A DNA stretch of 21,557 nt. Source: Bacillota bacterium. GTDB taxonomy: Bacteria; Bacillota; Clostridia; Christensenellales; SZUA-584. Position 1 is the first letter of the stretch, and each line of letters begins with the position of its first letter. Location: NCBI GenBank assembly GCA_023391105.1, contig JAEWBO010000031.1, positions 1 to 21,557 of the forward strand, given 5' to 3'. The position numbers and the translations under genes were made by a program. Below are positions 1 through 6,748 of the stretch, in pieces. The notes under the pieces were generated by a model, which ran no database searches, was not told the origin of the DNA, and saw only the letters and a program-made list of their open reading frames with translations.

Positions 1-37
1 TAAGAGTCAGGTGCTCTACCAACTGAGCTAATCGCCC
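1..37 (-). tRNA. tRNA-Lys(CTT), 3' part cut off by window edge
   Basis: Read on the minus strand, the 5' half of a tRNA is visible: a 7-base acceptor strand GGGCGAT, a D arm GCTC-AGTTGGTA-GAGC and the 5' side of the anticodon stem CCTGA followed by the loop CTCTTA. The anticodon is therefore CTT (Lys). The 3' half lies outside the window. It is the last gene of the tRNA run. Confidence 0.85.
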
Positions 38-52
38 TTGTCAAGTGCAGCT

Positions 53-126
53 TGGAGCGGGTGATGGGAATCGAACCCACGCAACCAGCTTGGAAGGCTG
101 GGGCTCTACCGTTGAGCTACACCCGC
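53..126 (-). tRNA. tRNA-Gly(TCC)
   Basis: A complete cloverleaf on the minus strand: acceptor GCGGGTG pairs with CACCCGC, the D arm is GCTC-AACGGTA-GAGC, the anticodon loop is CTTCCAA (anticodon TCC) and the T arm contains GGGTTCGATTCCC. The discriminator base is T and the CCA end is encoded at 55-53. Confidence 0.95.
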
Positions 127-134
127 GGAAAGAA

Positions 135-209
135 TGGAGCGGAAGACGGGATTCGAACCCGCGACTTCGACCTTGGCAAGGTCGCACTCTACCACTGAGT
201 CACTCCCGC
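135..209 (-). tRNA. tRNA-Gly(GCC)
   Basis: A complete cloverleaf on the minus strand: acceptor GCGGGAG pairs with CTTCCGC (one G-T pair), the anticodon stem is CGACC/GGTCG with loop TTGCCAA (anticodon GCC), and the T arm contains GCGGGTTCGAATCCCGT. CCA is encoded at 137-135. Together with the TCC species it covers the glycine codons. Confidence 0.95.
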
Positions 210-219
210 TCGGTAAACC

Positions 220-305
220 TGGTGCGGGCGAAGAGACTTGAACTCCCACGCCGCAAGGGCACTAGATCCTAAGTCTAGCGCGTCTGCCAATTCCGCCACG
301 CCCGC
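220..305 (-). tRNA. tRNA-Leu(TAG)
   Basis: A class II tRNA of about 86 bases with a long variable arm. Acceptor GCGGGCG pairs with CGCCCGC, the D arm begins GCGGAATTGGCAGACGC, the anticodon loop is CTTAGGA (anticodon TAG), and CCA is encoded at 222-220. It is the first tRNA after the promoter at 351-379. Confidence 0.95.
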
Positions 306-350
306 CAGTTTTGTACCTTTTTAACGGCCCCCGTTTTCAGGCACTTTGGT

Positions 351-379
351 ATTCTAACACCTCGGACTTTAATAGTCAA
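351..379 (-). promoter_or_regulatory. Sigma-A-type promoter of the tRNA run
   Basis: On the minus strand TTGACT (379-374) and TAGAAT (356-351) are separated by exactly 17 bases. The -10 box lies about 45 bases before the 5' end of tRNA-Leu, so the four tRNAs are probably one transcript. An A/T-rich stretch (387-399) sits just upstream of the -35 box and could act as an UP element. Confidence 0.75.
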
Positions 380-419
380 TACACTATTTCAGTAAATTCG
401 AACTGTTTTTCAGGGCTCG

Positions 420-443
420 AAGCGGGCATTTAAGCGCCCGCTC
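420..443 (-). terminator. Hairpin over the stop codon of the SEC-C gene
   Basis: Arms 421-427 and 436-442 (AGCGGGC/GCCCGCT) form a perfect 7-bp GC-rich stem with an 8-base loop that contains the stop codon of the SEC-C gene. No T run follows on the minus strand, so it is at best a weak terminator or an mRNA 3'-end stabiliser. Confidence 0.3.
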
Positions 444-930
444 CGCAGCATTTTTTGTACTTTTTTCCGCTTCCGCACGGACATGACGAATTCCTGCCAA
501 TCTTGTCGGAAACAGCCTGTTTGTCCAGCCGCCACTGGTCTCTGATTTCTCGGCGGCGCTGCTCGGTCAGAATATCGTTCCATCCGGAGAGTGTATACAG
601 CCACTTCGCTTTGCACTCATGCATGTTGTAATACAGCTTCTCAAAATCAACTTCGAGAACAATATCTGTGCCCTCTTTAAGCTTGTCAAGATCATATTCC
701 TTTACAAGGCTCGTGTTGATACCATCCATAAAGCCTGTGAAAACAACGCTCGACATATCGAACTCAGCTGCAAGCTCAGTCAGCTTTCCGCTGAAAAACT
801 CGTTCTTGCGCGCCAATATCTTTTTATACGCTTCTGTTTCAATACCAAAATACTCGTCCCAAAACGCCTTTGTTTCTTCAGGCGTTTTTTGTGATTCGGC
901 CATCCCCTGCCATTGACTGAATAAGCTCAT
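430..930 (-). CDS. Small SEC-C motif protein
   Basis: A 166-residue soluble protein whose last about 22 residues form a SEC-C zinc site: GRNSSCPCGSGKK followed by YKKCC, i.e. the CxC...CC ligands also found at the end of SecA. The N-terminal 140 residues are helical and charged and match no catalytic family I can name. A GGGGAGAGG ribosome site lies just before the ATG. It starts 11 bases after icd and probably shares its transcript. The family meaning is known only loosely: SEC-C motifs bind zinc and, in SecA, mediate contact with SecB and ribosomes. A role in protein quality control or ribosome binding is inference. The function is unknown. Confidence 0.85.
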   Translation of the reverse strand: MSLFSQWQGMAESQKTPEETKAFWDEYFGIETEAYKKILARKNEFFSGKLTELAAEFDMSSVVFTGFMDGINTSLVKEYDLDKLKEGTDIVLEVDFEKLYYNMHECKAKWLYTLSGWNDILTEQRRREIRDQWRLDKQAVSDKIGRNSSCPCGSGKKYKKCCGAGA

Positions 931-941
931 TGACCTCTCCC

Positions 942-2153
942 CTATATCGTTTTTTCCAGCGTTTTCTTGACTTGCTTGATAAACTCTTCTGTGCTGACCT
1001 TCTCTTTGTTTTTAAGCTCGCTTAGAATATATAGATCTCCCGTCATAACGCCCTGTTCAATGGTGCTGATAGACGCAGCCTCCAGTTTATCGGCAAAGGA
1101 AACGAGATCTTCATTACCGTCTATCTCACCACGTTTTCTTAGCGCTCCTGTCCATGCGAAAAGCGTCGCCATACAGTTGGTTGATGTCTCTTTGCCTTCA
1201 AGGTGCTTATAGTAATGCCTCGTCACCGTGCCATGAGCGGCTTCATACTCATAATAGCCTTGAGGTGAAACCAGCACGGATGTCATCATAGCAAGGCTCC
1301 CATAGGCCGTTGCGACCATATCGGACATCACATCGCCGTCATAGTTCATGCAGGCCCAAATAAAACCGCCCTCGCTTCGGATCACGCGTGCGACAGCATC
1401 GTCGATCAGCGTATAGAAGTATTCGATGCCTGCTTTTTCAAATTGATCTTTATATATGGTTTCGAAAACTTCAGCAAATATATCTTTGAACCGATGGTGG
1501 TATTTCTTAGATATCGTATCCTTCGTTGCGAACCAAAGATCCTGCTTGGTATCCAAAGCATAGTTAAAGCAGCTTTTCGCGAAGCTGTCTATTGAGCTTG
1601 TGGTGTTATACATACCGCGTGCCACGCCGCCTGACTCGTCATACTCGGCGATTAGCTGCTTGTCTATCGAACCGTCAGCACGTGTAACCACGAGTTCAGC
1701 TTTTCCGGCACCATCAATCACACATTCCTTCGCGTTATATATGTCGCCAAAAGCATGTCTCGCAATGGTGATAGGCTCTTTCCATGTTTTTACTGACGGC
1801 GAGATGCCTTTCACAAGAATCGGCGTGCGGAAAACCGTTCCGTCAAGCATCTCACGGATGGTGCCGTTAGGGCTTTTCCACATTTTCTTGAGATTGTACT
1901 CTTCAACACGCTGCGCGTTGGGCGTGATTGTGGCGCATTTGACGCCCACACCGTATTTCTTAATCGCCAAGGCCGATTGTTCTGTGACATTGTCGTAAGT
2001 CGCGTCACGCTCTGTCAGCCCAAGATCATAATAATCGGTATTGAGCTCCACATACGGTTCGATCAGATAATCCTTGATCATCTTCCATATGATGCGGGTC
2101 ATCTCGTCGCCATCGATCTCAACGAGAGGAACCGGCATTTTTATCTTTGTCAT
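942..2153 (-). CDS. icd: NADP-dependent isocitrate dehydrogenase (type II, eukaryote-like)
   Basis: This enzyme oxidatively decarboxylates isocitrate to 2-oxoglutarate with NADP+ in the cytoplasm. The 403-residue length and the sequence belong to the homodimeric type II group shared by eukaryotes and some bacteria rather than the E. coli Icd type: note the N-terminal PLVEIDGDEMTRIIW, the substrate segment KSPNGTIREMLDGTVFR (about 92-108), and YDGDVMSDMVA with the metal-binding aspartates. The AAHGTVTRHY segment lies in the NADP-binding part. The ATG follows an AAAGGAG ribosome site at a good distance. It is the first gene of a two-gene unit with the SEC-C protein. In an anaerobe it most likely supplies 2-oxoglutarate for glutamate synthesis; this is inference. 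Confidence 0.95.
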   Translation of the reverse strand: MTKIKMPVPLVEIDGDEMTRIIWKMIKDYLIEPYVELNTDYYDLGLTERDATYDNVTEQSALAIKKYGVGVKCATITPNAQRVEEYNLKKMWKSPNGTIREMLDGTVFRTPILVKGISPSVKTWKEPITIARHAFGDIYNAKECVIDGAGKAELVVTRADGSIDKQLIAEYDESGGVARGMYNTTSSIDSFAKSCFNYALDTKQDLWFATKDTISKKYHHRFKDIFAEVFETIYKDQFEKAGIEYFYTLIDDAVARVIRSEGGFIWACMNYDGDVMSDMVATAYGSLAMMTSVLVSPQGYYEYEAAHGTVTRHYYKHLEGKETSTNCMATLFAWTGALRKRGEIDGNEDLVSFADKLEAASISTIEQGVMTGDLYILSELKNKEKVSTEEFIKQVKKTLEKTI

Positions 2154-2178
2154 TGAAAGCTCCTTTATTTATAACAAA

Positions 2179-2204
2179 TATTTTCAGTAAATTCACATGT
2201 GAAT
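2179..2204 (-). promoter_or_regulatory. Palindrome and CodY-like box in the icd leader
   Basis: Positions 2191-2204 form a perfect 14-base palindrome (ATTCACATGTGAAT) lying 4 to 17 bases past the -10 box, thus around or just after the transcription start, a usual place for a repressor. Overlapping it, 2193-2179 read on the minus strand (AATTTACTGAAAATA) matches 13 of 15 positions of the CodY consensus AATTTTCWGAAAATT as I remember it. Which regulator binds is not shown by the sequence. Confidence 0.4.
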
Positions 2205-2207
2205 ATC

Positions 2208-2236
2208 ATTTTACTCGACACATGGCAAAAACTCAA
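2208..2236 (-). promoter_or_regulatory. Sigma-A-type promoter of icd
   Basis: TTGAGT (2236-2231) and TAAAAT (2213-2208) on the minus strand are 17 bases apart. The start of transcription would be about 50 bases before the icd ATG, just at the 2191-2204 palindrome. Confidence 0.65.
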
Positions 2237-2299
2237 GTGATTAAACGCAGTCCAACCATAGATTAATTACACCATTTCCGAGGAAACAATAAACCGCAC

Positions 2300-2341
2300 A
2301 AAAAGGAACGCTTTTTAGCACCTTGAGCATAAGCGTTCCTT
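2300..2341 (-). terminator. Rho-independent terminator after gpmI
   Basis: Arms 2331-2341 and 2303-2313 are complementary over 11 bases (AAGGAACGCTT/AAGCGTTCCTT), followed on the minus strand by a run of five T. It lies about 10 bases after the gpmI stop codon and ends the pgk-tpiA-gpmI unit. Confidence 0.85.
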
Positions 2342-2350
2342 GTCGTTTCA

Positions 2351-3886
2351 TTATGCTTCTATAAGCGACTCGCCTGTCATCTCTTCCGGCTTGGCAAGCC
2401 CTATCATATGGAGCAGTGTCGGCGCAATATCCGCTAAACGTCCGCCAGATTTAAGCTTTGCGTTTTTGAAACGATCACTCACCAGAATTAACGGAACCGG
2501 GTTTGTGGTATGTGCTGTGAATGGCCCGCCGTTTTCATCGAACATCTTTTCAGAGTTGCCGTGGTCTGCCGTAATCAGCACTTCTCCGCCCATTTTCAAT
2601 ATCGACTGGACAACCTTGCTGGCACACGCGTCAACGGTCGTGACCGCCTTCACAGCCGCCTCAAGCACACCCGTATGTCCCACCATATCCGGATTCGCGA
2701 AGTTTAAAACCATCACGTCGTACTCACCCGACTCGATATGTTTGACGGCCTCGTCAGCCACCTCATAAGCGCTCATCTCAGGTTTCAAGTCGTACGTCGC
2801 CACCTTGGGAGATGGTATCAAAAAGCGATCCTCTCCCTCATTCGGTTTCTCTACGCCGCCGTTGAAGAAAAATGTGACATGCGCATATTTCTCCGTTTCC
2901 GCAATGCGGAACTGACGCTTTTCGTTTTTAGACAGATACTCACCCAGCGTATTTGTGAGCGTTTGAGGCTTATATGCCACATAGACGTTTTCAAACGTTT
3001 TGTCATATTGCGTCATGCACACATAATGGACATCAAAATACTTTCTTTCAAAGCCGTTAAAGTCCTTATCGATAAAAGTGCGTGAGATTTCGCGCGCTCT
3101 GTCGGGACGGAAATTGAAGAATACAATGGAATCACCCTCGCCGATTGTGGCCACTGGCTTTCCGTTCTTTACAATGGCTGTCGGTACCACGAACTCATCC
3201 ATCTCACCCTTGTCGTAGCTCTGCTGCATGGCTTGCACGGCAGAAGAGGCGATGAGTCCTTCTCCATTGACCATAACCGTATAAGCTTTTTGCACGCGCT
3301 CAAAACGGTTGTCACGATCCATCGCGAAGTAACGGCCCATCACCGTCGCAATCTGACCGATACCGATCTCTTGGATCTTTTCTTCGAGCTGCTCGATAAA
3401 CCCAAGCCCGCTGTCCGGCGGCACATCACGGCCGTCCATAAAACAATGGATGTAAACATTATCAAGACCGCGCTGCTTGGCCATTTTCAGCAGCGCATAC
3501 AGATGCTCAATATGGCTGTGAACACCGCCGTCGGATATAAGCCCATACGTGTGGAACTTCTTTCCGCTATTTTTCGCGTTGTCCATCGCTTCTATGAGCT
3601 CGATTTTTTTAAAGAAACCGCCGTCGATGATATCCTTGGTGATGCGTGTTAATTCCTGATATACGATGCGTCCCGCACCGATGTTCAGGTGGCCGACTTC
3701 CGAGTTACCCATCTGGCCTTCAGGCAATCCCACATCCATGCCGGACGCGCCAACAAGTGTATTCGGATAATGATCTATCAGCTCAGTTATGGCAGGAACA
3801 CCCGCGATTTTTATGGCGTTCCCGTTAACTTCTTTGCTGCAGCCAAACCCGTCCAATATCATTAATGCTGTCAGTTTTTTTGTCAT
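2351..3886 (-). CDS. gpmI: 2,3-bisphosphoglycerate-independent phosphoglycerate mutase
   Basis: Converts 3-phosphoglycerate to 2-phosphoglycerate with two Mn2+ ions through a phosphoserine intermediate. From the ATG at 3886 the protein has 511 residues, the usual length. Visible landmarks are the metal-binding Asp12 in LDGFG, the catalytic Ser62 in QMGNSEVGHLNIGAGR, HCFMDGRDVPP, and TADHGNSEKM near the C-terminus. A GTG three codons upstream (3895) is also in frame, but the AAGAGTGA ribosome-site-like sequence fits the ATG better. The gene begins 11 bases after tpiA, so the two are cotranscribed and perhaps translationally coupled. It is the last gene of the glycolytic unit and is followed by a strong terminator. 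Confidence 0.95.
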   Translation of the reverse strand: MTKKLTALMILDGFGCSKEVNGNAIKIAGVPAITELIDHYPNTLVGASGMDVGLPEGQMGNSEVGHLNIGAGRIVYQELTRITKDIIDGGFFKKIELIEAMDNAKNSGKKFHTYGLISDGGVHSHIEHLYALLKMAKQRGLDNVYIHCFMDGRDVPPDSGLGFIEQLEEKIQEIGIGQIATVMGRYFAMDRDNRFERVQKAYTVMVNGEGLIASSAVQAMQQSYDKGEMDEFVVPTAIVKNGKPVATIGEGDSIVFFNFRPDRAREISRTFIDKDFNGFERKYFDVHYVCMTQYDKTFENVYVAYKPQTLTNTLGEYLSKNEKRQFRIAETEKYAHVTFFFNGGVEKPNEGEDRFLIPSPKVATYDLKPEMSAYEVADEAVKHIESGEYDVMVLNFANPDMVGHTGVLEAAVKAVTTVDACASKVVQSILKMGGEVLITADHGNSEKMFDENGGPFTAHTTNPVPLILVSDRFKNAKLKSGGRLADIAPTLLHMIGLAKPEEMTGESLIEA

Positions 3887-3897
3887 GCTTATCACTC

Positions 3898-4647
3898 TTA
3901 GAATTTTACGATCTGAGAGAAATCCTCGGCTTTCAGTGCTGCGCCACCGATGAGTCCGCCGTCAATTTCGGGCTTCGCCATAATCTCCGACGCATTTGAA
4001 GCCTTCATGCTGCCGCCGTACTGAATGCGGATGCTTTGTGCCGCATCGGCACCGAACACTTCTTTAACGGCGTTTCTGATTGCGCTGATCGTATCATTGG
4101 CATCTTCTGCTGTCGCCGTTTTGCCTGTTCCGATCGCCCAGATGGGCTCGTATGCAAGCACAACGCCTTTAACGTCCTCAACGCTTAAACCAAGCAAGGC
4201 AAGCTTTGTCTGTTTGCAGACGATTTCTGACGTTATACCGGATTCTCTTTCCTCCAGCGTCTCACCCACACATACAATCGGAACCAGACCCGCTTGGAGC
4301 GCAACCTTGGTTTTTTTGTTGACTCCTTCGTCGGTTTCACCGAAAAATTGACGTCTTTCGGAGTGTCCGAGAATGACGTATTTTACGCCTAAAGCAAGCA
4401 GCATCTCAGCAGATACTTCCCCTGTGAAAGCGCCGCTTTTCTCAAAATGCATATTTTGGGCACCCAGCTTAATGTTGGAGCCGGAGAGTGCTTGGGCAGC
4501 CGTCGCCAAGTTCACGAATGGCGGGCAAACAACGATATCTACGTTGTCTACGTCACTGACGAGCGGAATCAGACCCTTTATTAGAGCCGTTGTCTCTTCT
4601 GTCGTCTTGTTCATTTTCCAGTTTCCAGCGATAATCGGTTTTCTCAT
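3898..4647 (-). CDS. tpiA: Triosephosphate isomerase
   Basis: Interconverts dihydroxyacetone phosphate and glyceraldehyde 3-phosphate. The 249 residues fit one TIM barrel. Visible are the substrate-binding NWKMN (9-13), the electrophile His95 in YVILGHSERR, the catalytic base Glu166 in AYEPIWAIGTGKTAT (flexible loop 6 follows), and the phosphate-binding IQYGGS near 210. TTGGAGGTA precedes the ATG. It lies about 100 bases downstream of pgk across a terminator-like hairpin, so its level may be set partly by readthrough. Confidence 0.97.
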   Translation of the reverse strand: MRKPIIAGNWKMNKTTEETTALIKGLIPLVSDVDNVDIVVCPPFVNLATAAQALSGSNIKLGAQNMHFEKSGAFTGEVSAEMLLALGVKYVILGHSERRQFFGETDEGVNKKTKVALQAGLVPIVCVGETLEERESGITSEIVCKQTKLALLGLSVEDVKGVVLAYEPIWAIGTGKTATAEDANDTISAIRNAVKEVFGADAAQSIRIQYGGSMKASNASEIMAKPEIDGGLIGGAALKAEDFSQIVKF

Positions 4648-4683
4648 TTCATACCTCCAATAAAATTTTCTTGTTTAATCTTT

Positions 4684-4714
4684 AAAAAAGGGTTACCCCA
4701 AAGAGAGCAACCCT
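4684..4714 (-). terminator. Hairpin with T run between pgk and tpiA
   Basis: On the minus strand AGGGTT (4714-4709) pairs with AACCCT (4694-4689) around a 14-base loop, followed by a run of six T. It stands about 30 bases after the pgk stop codon. The stem is only 6 bp, so partial termination, reducing tpiA and gpmI relative to pgk, is more likely than a full stop; I see no separate strong promoter for tpiA. Confidence 0.55.
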
Positions 4715-4744
4715 CATAACATCCTGTTTATGAACACACTCTCT

Positions 4745-5929
4745 TTATTTGTCCAGAAGTGCAGCCACACCCGGAAGCTCCTTGCCTTCAAGGAATTCAA
4801 GGCTCGCACCGCCACCGGTGGAAATGTGAGTCATCGAACCGGCGTATCCAAGAATCTTGACCGCTGCCGCGCTGTCACCGCCGCCAATGATCGTGATTGC
4901 ATCACAATCCGCCATTGCTTTGGCCACAGTCTTTGTTCCTTCAGCAAATGCTTCCATTTCGAACACGCCCATCGGTCCGTTCCACACAATCGTCTTGGCT
5001 GTACGGATCTTATCGGCGTAAAGCATGCGCGTTGTGGGCCCGATATCAAGCCCCATCCAGCCGGCCGACATATGTTCGACGGGCACAACCTGCGTTTTTG
5101 CTTTGGCATCAAACTGATCTGCTTCAATCGCATCAACAGGCAGGAACATACCCACACCTTTTTCAGCTGCTTTTTTCATCAAGTTCTTAGCAAGATCAAG
5201 GCTTTCTTCATCAACAAGAGAATTGCCGACCTCGTAGCCTTTTGCCTTTAAAAATGTGTAAGCCATACCGCCGCCGATAATAATGGAATCCACTTTGCTT
5301 ATAAGATTATCAATAACACCGATTTTATCGGCCACTTTGGCGCCGCCGAGAATCGCGACAAAAGGACGCACCGGATTATCCAGTGCACCGCCGAGGAAAT
5401 CGAGCTCTTTGCCAATCAAGAATCCGGCGACAGCAGGAATGTACGCCGCCACACCAGCGGTAGACGCATGCGCTCTGTGGCATGTACCGAAAGCATCGCT
5501 CACAAAAATATCTGCATAGGATGCAAGCTGTTTTGCGAATTCGGGATCGTTCTTTGTCTCTTCCTTATGGAAACGCACGTTCTCGAGAAGTACGATTTCG
5601 CCTTCTTGTATGTTGCTCACAGCTTCTTTGGCTTCTGTTCCGATCACATCAGCAGCAAATGTGATTTTGCGACCCAGCAGCTTTTCCAGACGAACCGCAA
5701 CAGGCGCGAGAGAGAACTCGGGCTTAAACTCACCCTTCGGGCGACCCAAATGGGAACAAAGTATGATCTTTGCGTTTTCTCCTAGTAAATATTCGATTGT
5801 GGGCAGTGCAGCAACAATTCTTGTTTCATCCGTCACTTCTTTCTTGTCGTTGAGCGGCACATTAAAGTCCACCCTCACAAGAACCCTTTTTCCCCGAACA
5901 TCAATGTCCTTAACTGTTTTTTTATTCAT
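4745..5929 (-). CDS. pgk: Phosphoglycerate kinase
   Basis: Transfers phosphate from 1,3-bisphosphoglycerate to ADP in glycolysis. The start is set at the ATG at 5929, which gives MNKKTVKDIDVRGKRVLVRVDFNVPL and 394 residues, the family norm; an AAGGAG site sits just before it. Upstream in-frame starts would add residues not found in the family. Landmarks: the 3-phosphoglycerate pocket VDFNVPL and SHLGRPKG, LLENVRFHKEE, the hinge/nucleotide part GGAKVADKIGVI, WNGPMGVFE, and the C-terminal STGGGASLEFLEGKELPGV. It is the first gene of the unit. The usual partner gap (glyceraldehyde-3-phosphate dehydrogenase) is not in front; trmL is. Confidence 0.97.
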   Translation of the reverse strand: MNKKTVKDIDVRGKRVLVRVDFNVPLNDKKEVTDETRIVAALPTIEYLLGENAKIILCSHLGRPKGEFKPEFSLAPVAVRLEKLLGRKITFAADVIGTEAKEAVSNIQEGEIVLLENVRFHKEETKNDPEFAKQLASYADIFVSDAFGTCHRAHASTAGVAAYIPAVAGFLIGKELDFLGGALDNPVRPFVAILGGAKVADKIGVIDNLISKVDSIIIGGGMAYTFLKAKGYEVGNSLVDEESLDLAKNLMKKAAEKGVGMFLPVDAIEADQFDAKAKTQVVPVEHMSAGWMGLDIGPTTRMLYADKIRTAKTIVWNGPMGVFEMEAFAEGTKTVAKAMADCDAITIIGGGDSAAAVKILGYAGSMTHISTGGGASLEFLEGKELPGVAALLDK

Positions 5930-5986
5930 AAATGGCTCCTTCATGCAAATATGTCTGATACTCAAAGAGTATAATAATCTCAAGTA

Positions 5987-6015
5987 ATTTTATTCGAAAG
6001 AAAGGTAAAAAGCAA
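5987..6015 (-). promoter_or_regulatory. Candidate promoter of pgk-tpiA-gpmI
   Basis: TTGCTT (6015-6010) and TAAAAT (5992-5987) on the minus strand are 17 bases apart, in an A/T-rich region between trmL and pgk. The predicted start lies about 50 bases before the pgk ATG. An alternative -10 (TATACT, 5973-5968) lacks a good -35 box. Confidence 0.5.
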
Positions 6016-6075
6016 GAAAAAGATATATTTTTCACATGCTTATTCGGAATATTTTTCATTATAGTTCCTGTAATA

Positions 6076-6540
6076 TCAGAACATATTGGGAAACCCGTGC
6101 TGGCGCATCGCTTCATAAACAATGATACTGACCGAATTGGAAAGGTTAAGCGATCTTAATCCGGCTCTCATCGGTATACGAATGCTTTTCTCGGGATTTG
6201 AGAATATAAGAGGCTCGGGCAATCCTTTTGTCTCTTTACCGAACAGCAAATAGCATTCATCCTCGAATTGCACCTCATGATAGGCTCTTTTTGCTTTTGT
6301 GGAACAATAATAAAATGTACCGCCGCCCGTCACTGCAAAAAAACACTCAAGGTTTTTATGAATCTTGACATTAAGATGAGGCCAGTAATCAAGGCCGGCT
6401 CGCTTTAAATGCTTGTCTTCAATACTGAAGCCAAGCGGTTCCACAAGATGAAGCTGAGCTCCTGTCACTGCGCATGTCCTTGCAATGTTGCCTGTATTCG
6501 CGGGTATTTCCGGTTCGACCAAAACGATGTTTAATCGCAT
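6076..6540 (-). CDS. trmL: tRNA (cytidine(34)-2'-O)-methyltransferase, SPOUT family
   Basis: Methylates the 2'-oxygen of the wobble nucleotide of certain tRNA-Leu species using S-adenosylmethionine. At 154 residues it is a minimal SPOUT enzyme. The three knot motifs are visible: LVEPEIPANTGNIARTC near the N-terminus, LLFGKETKGLPEPL in the middle and IRIPMRAGLRSLNLSNSVSIIVYE near the C-terminus, where the trefoil knot binds the cofactor. A GGGAG site lies 7 bases before the ATG. It has its own promoter and stands alone between pgk and the divergent flippase gene. Confidence 0.93.
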   Translation of the reverse strand: MRLNIVLVEPEIPANTGNIARTCAVTGAQLHLVEPLGFSIEDKHLKRAGLDYWPHLNVKIHKNLECFFAVTGGGTFYYCSTKAKRAYHEVQFEDECYLLFGKETKGLPEPLIFSNPEKSIRIPMRAGLRSLNLSNSVSIIVYEAMRQHGFPNMF

Positions 6541-6572
6541 TATTTTGCTCCCTATTTGTGTTTTACCGACAT

Positions 6573-6601
6573 ATTATACATAAGTGACTTTCATAGAGCA
6601 A
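6573..6601 (-). promoter_or_regulatory. Promoter of trmL
   Basis: TTGCTC (6601-6596) and a perfect TATAAT (6578-6573) on the minus strand are separated by 17 bases, about 33 bases before the trmL ATG. It diverges from the flippase promoter at 6657-6685. Confidence 0.65.
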
Positions 6602-6631
6602 ATATTTACGCGATGGAAAACAACTTGTTTT

Positions 6632-6652
6632 TATCGATTATCAATAATGATA
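6632..6652. promoter_or_regulatory. Inverted repeat between divergent promoters
   Basis: TATC-G-ATTAT, a CA spacer and ATAAT-GATA form a dyad with 9-bp arms and one unpaired G. It lies 4 bases upstream of the flippase -35 box and about 30 bases upstream of the trmL -35 box, a position suited to a shared operator. The ATTATC/GATAAT half-sites recall Fur-family boxes, but the arrangement is not the standard 7-1-7 site. Confidence 0.3.
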
Positions 6653-6656
6653 CATA

Positions 6657-6685
6657 TTGGCAAACCATTTTTTTTATAATATAAT
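6657..6685 (+). promoter_or_regulatory. Promoter of the yabM/yabN unit
   Basis: TTGGCA (6657-6662) and a perfect TATAAT (6680-6685) are 17 bases apart, giving a leader of about 55 bases before the flippase ATG. A second TATAAT at 6722-6727 has no recognisable -35 box. Confidence 0.65.
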
Positions 6686-6748
6686 GCTCTAATAATTAAG
6701 AACACTGCTGACCGAATAGACTATAATAGAGAATTGATTGGAGTATAT

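Noticed and set aside
45..272. 75-codon open frame on the plus strand across the tRNA genes
   Set aside because: It is antisense to two complete tRNA-Gly genes and part of tRNA-Leu; such translations are a well-known false protein in databases.
1600..1998. 132-codon open frame on the plus strand inside icd
   Set aside because: It is wholly antisense to a strongly conserved gene, has no ribosome site and resembles no family.
5930..5983. Longer pgk start
   Set aside because: The extra 18 residues are not found in phosphoglycerate kinases, and the AAGGAG site fits the ATG at 5929.
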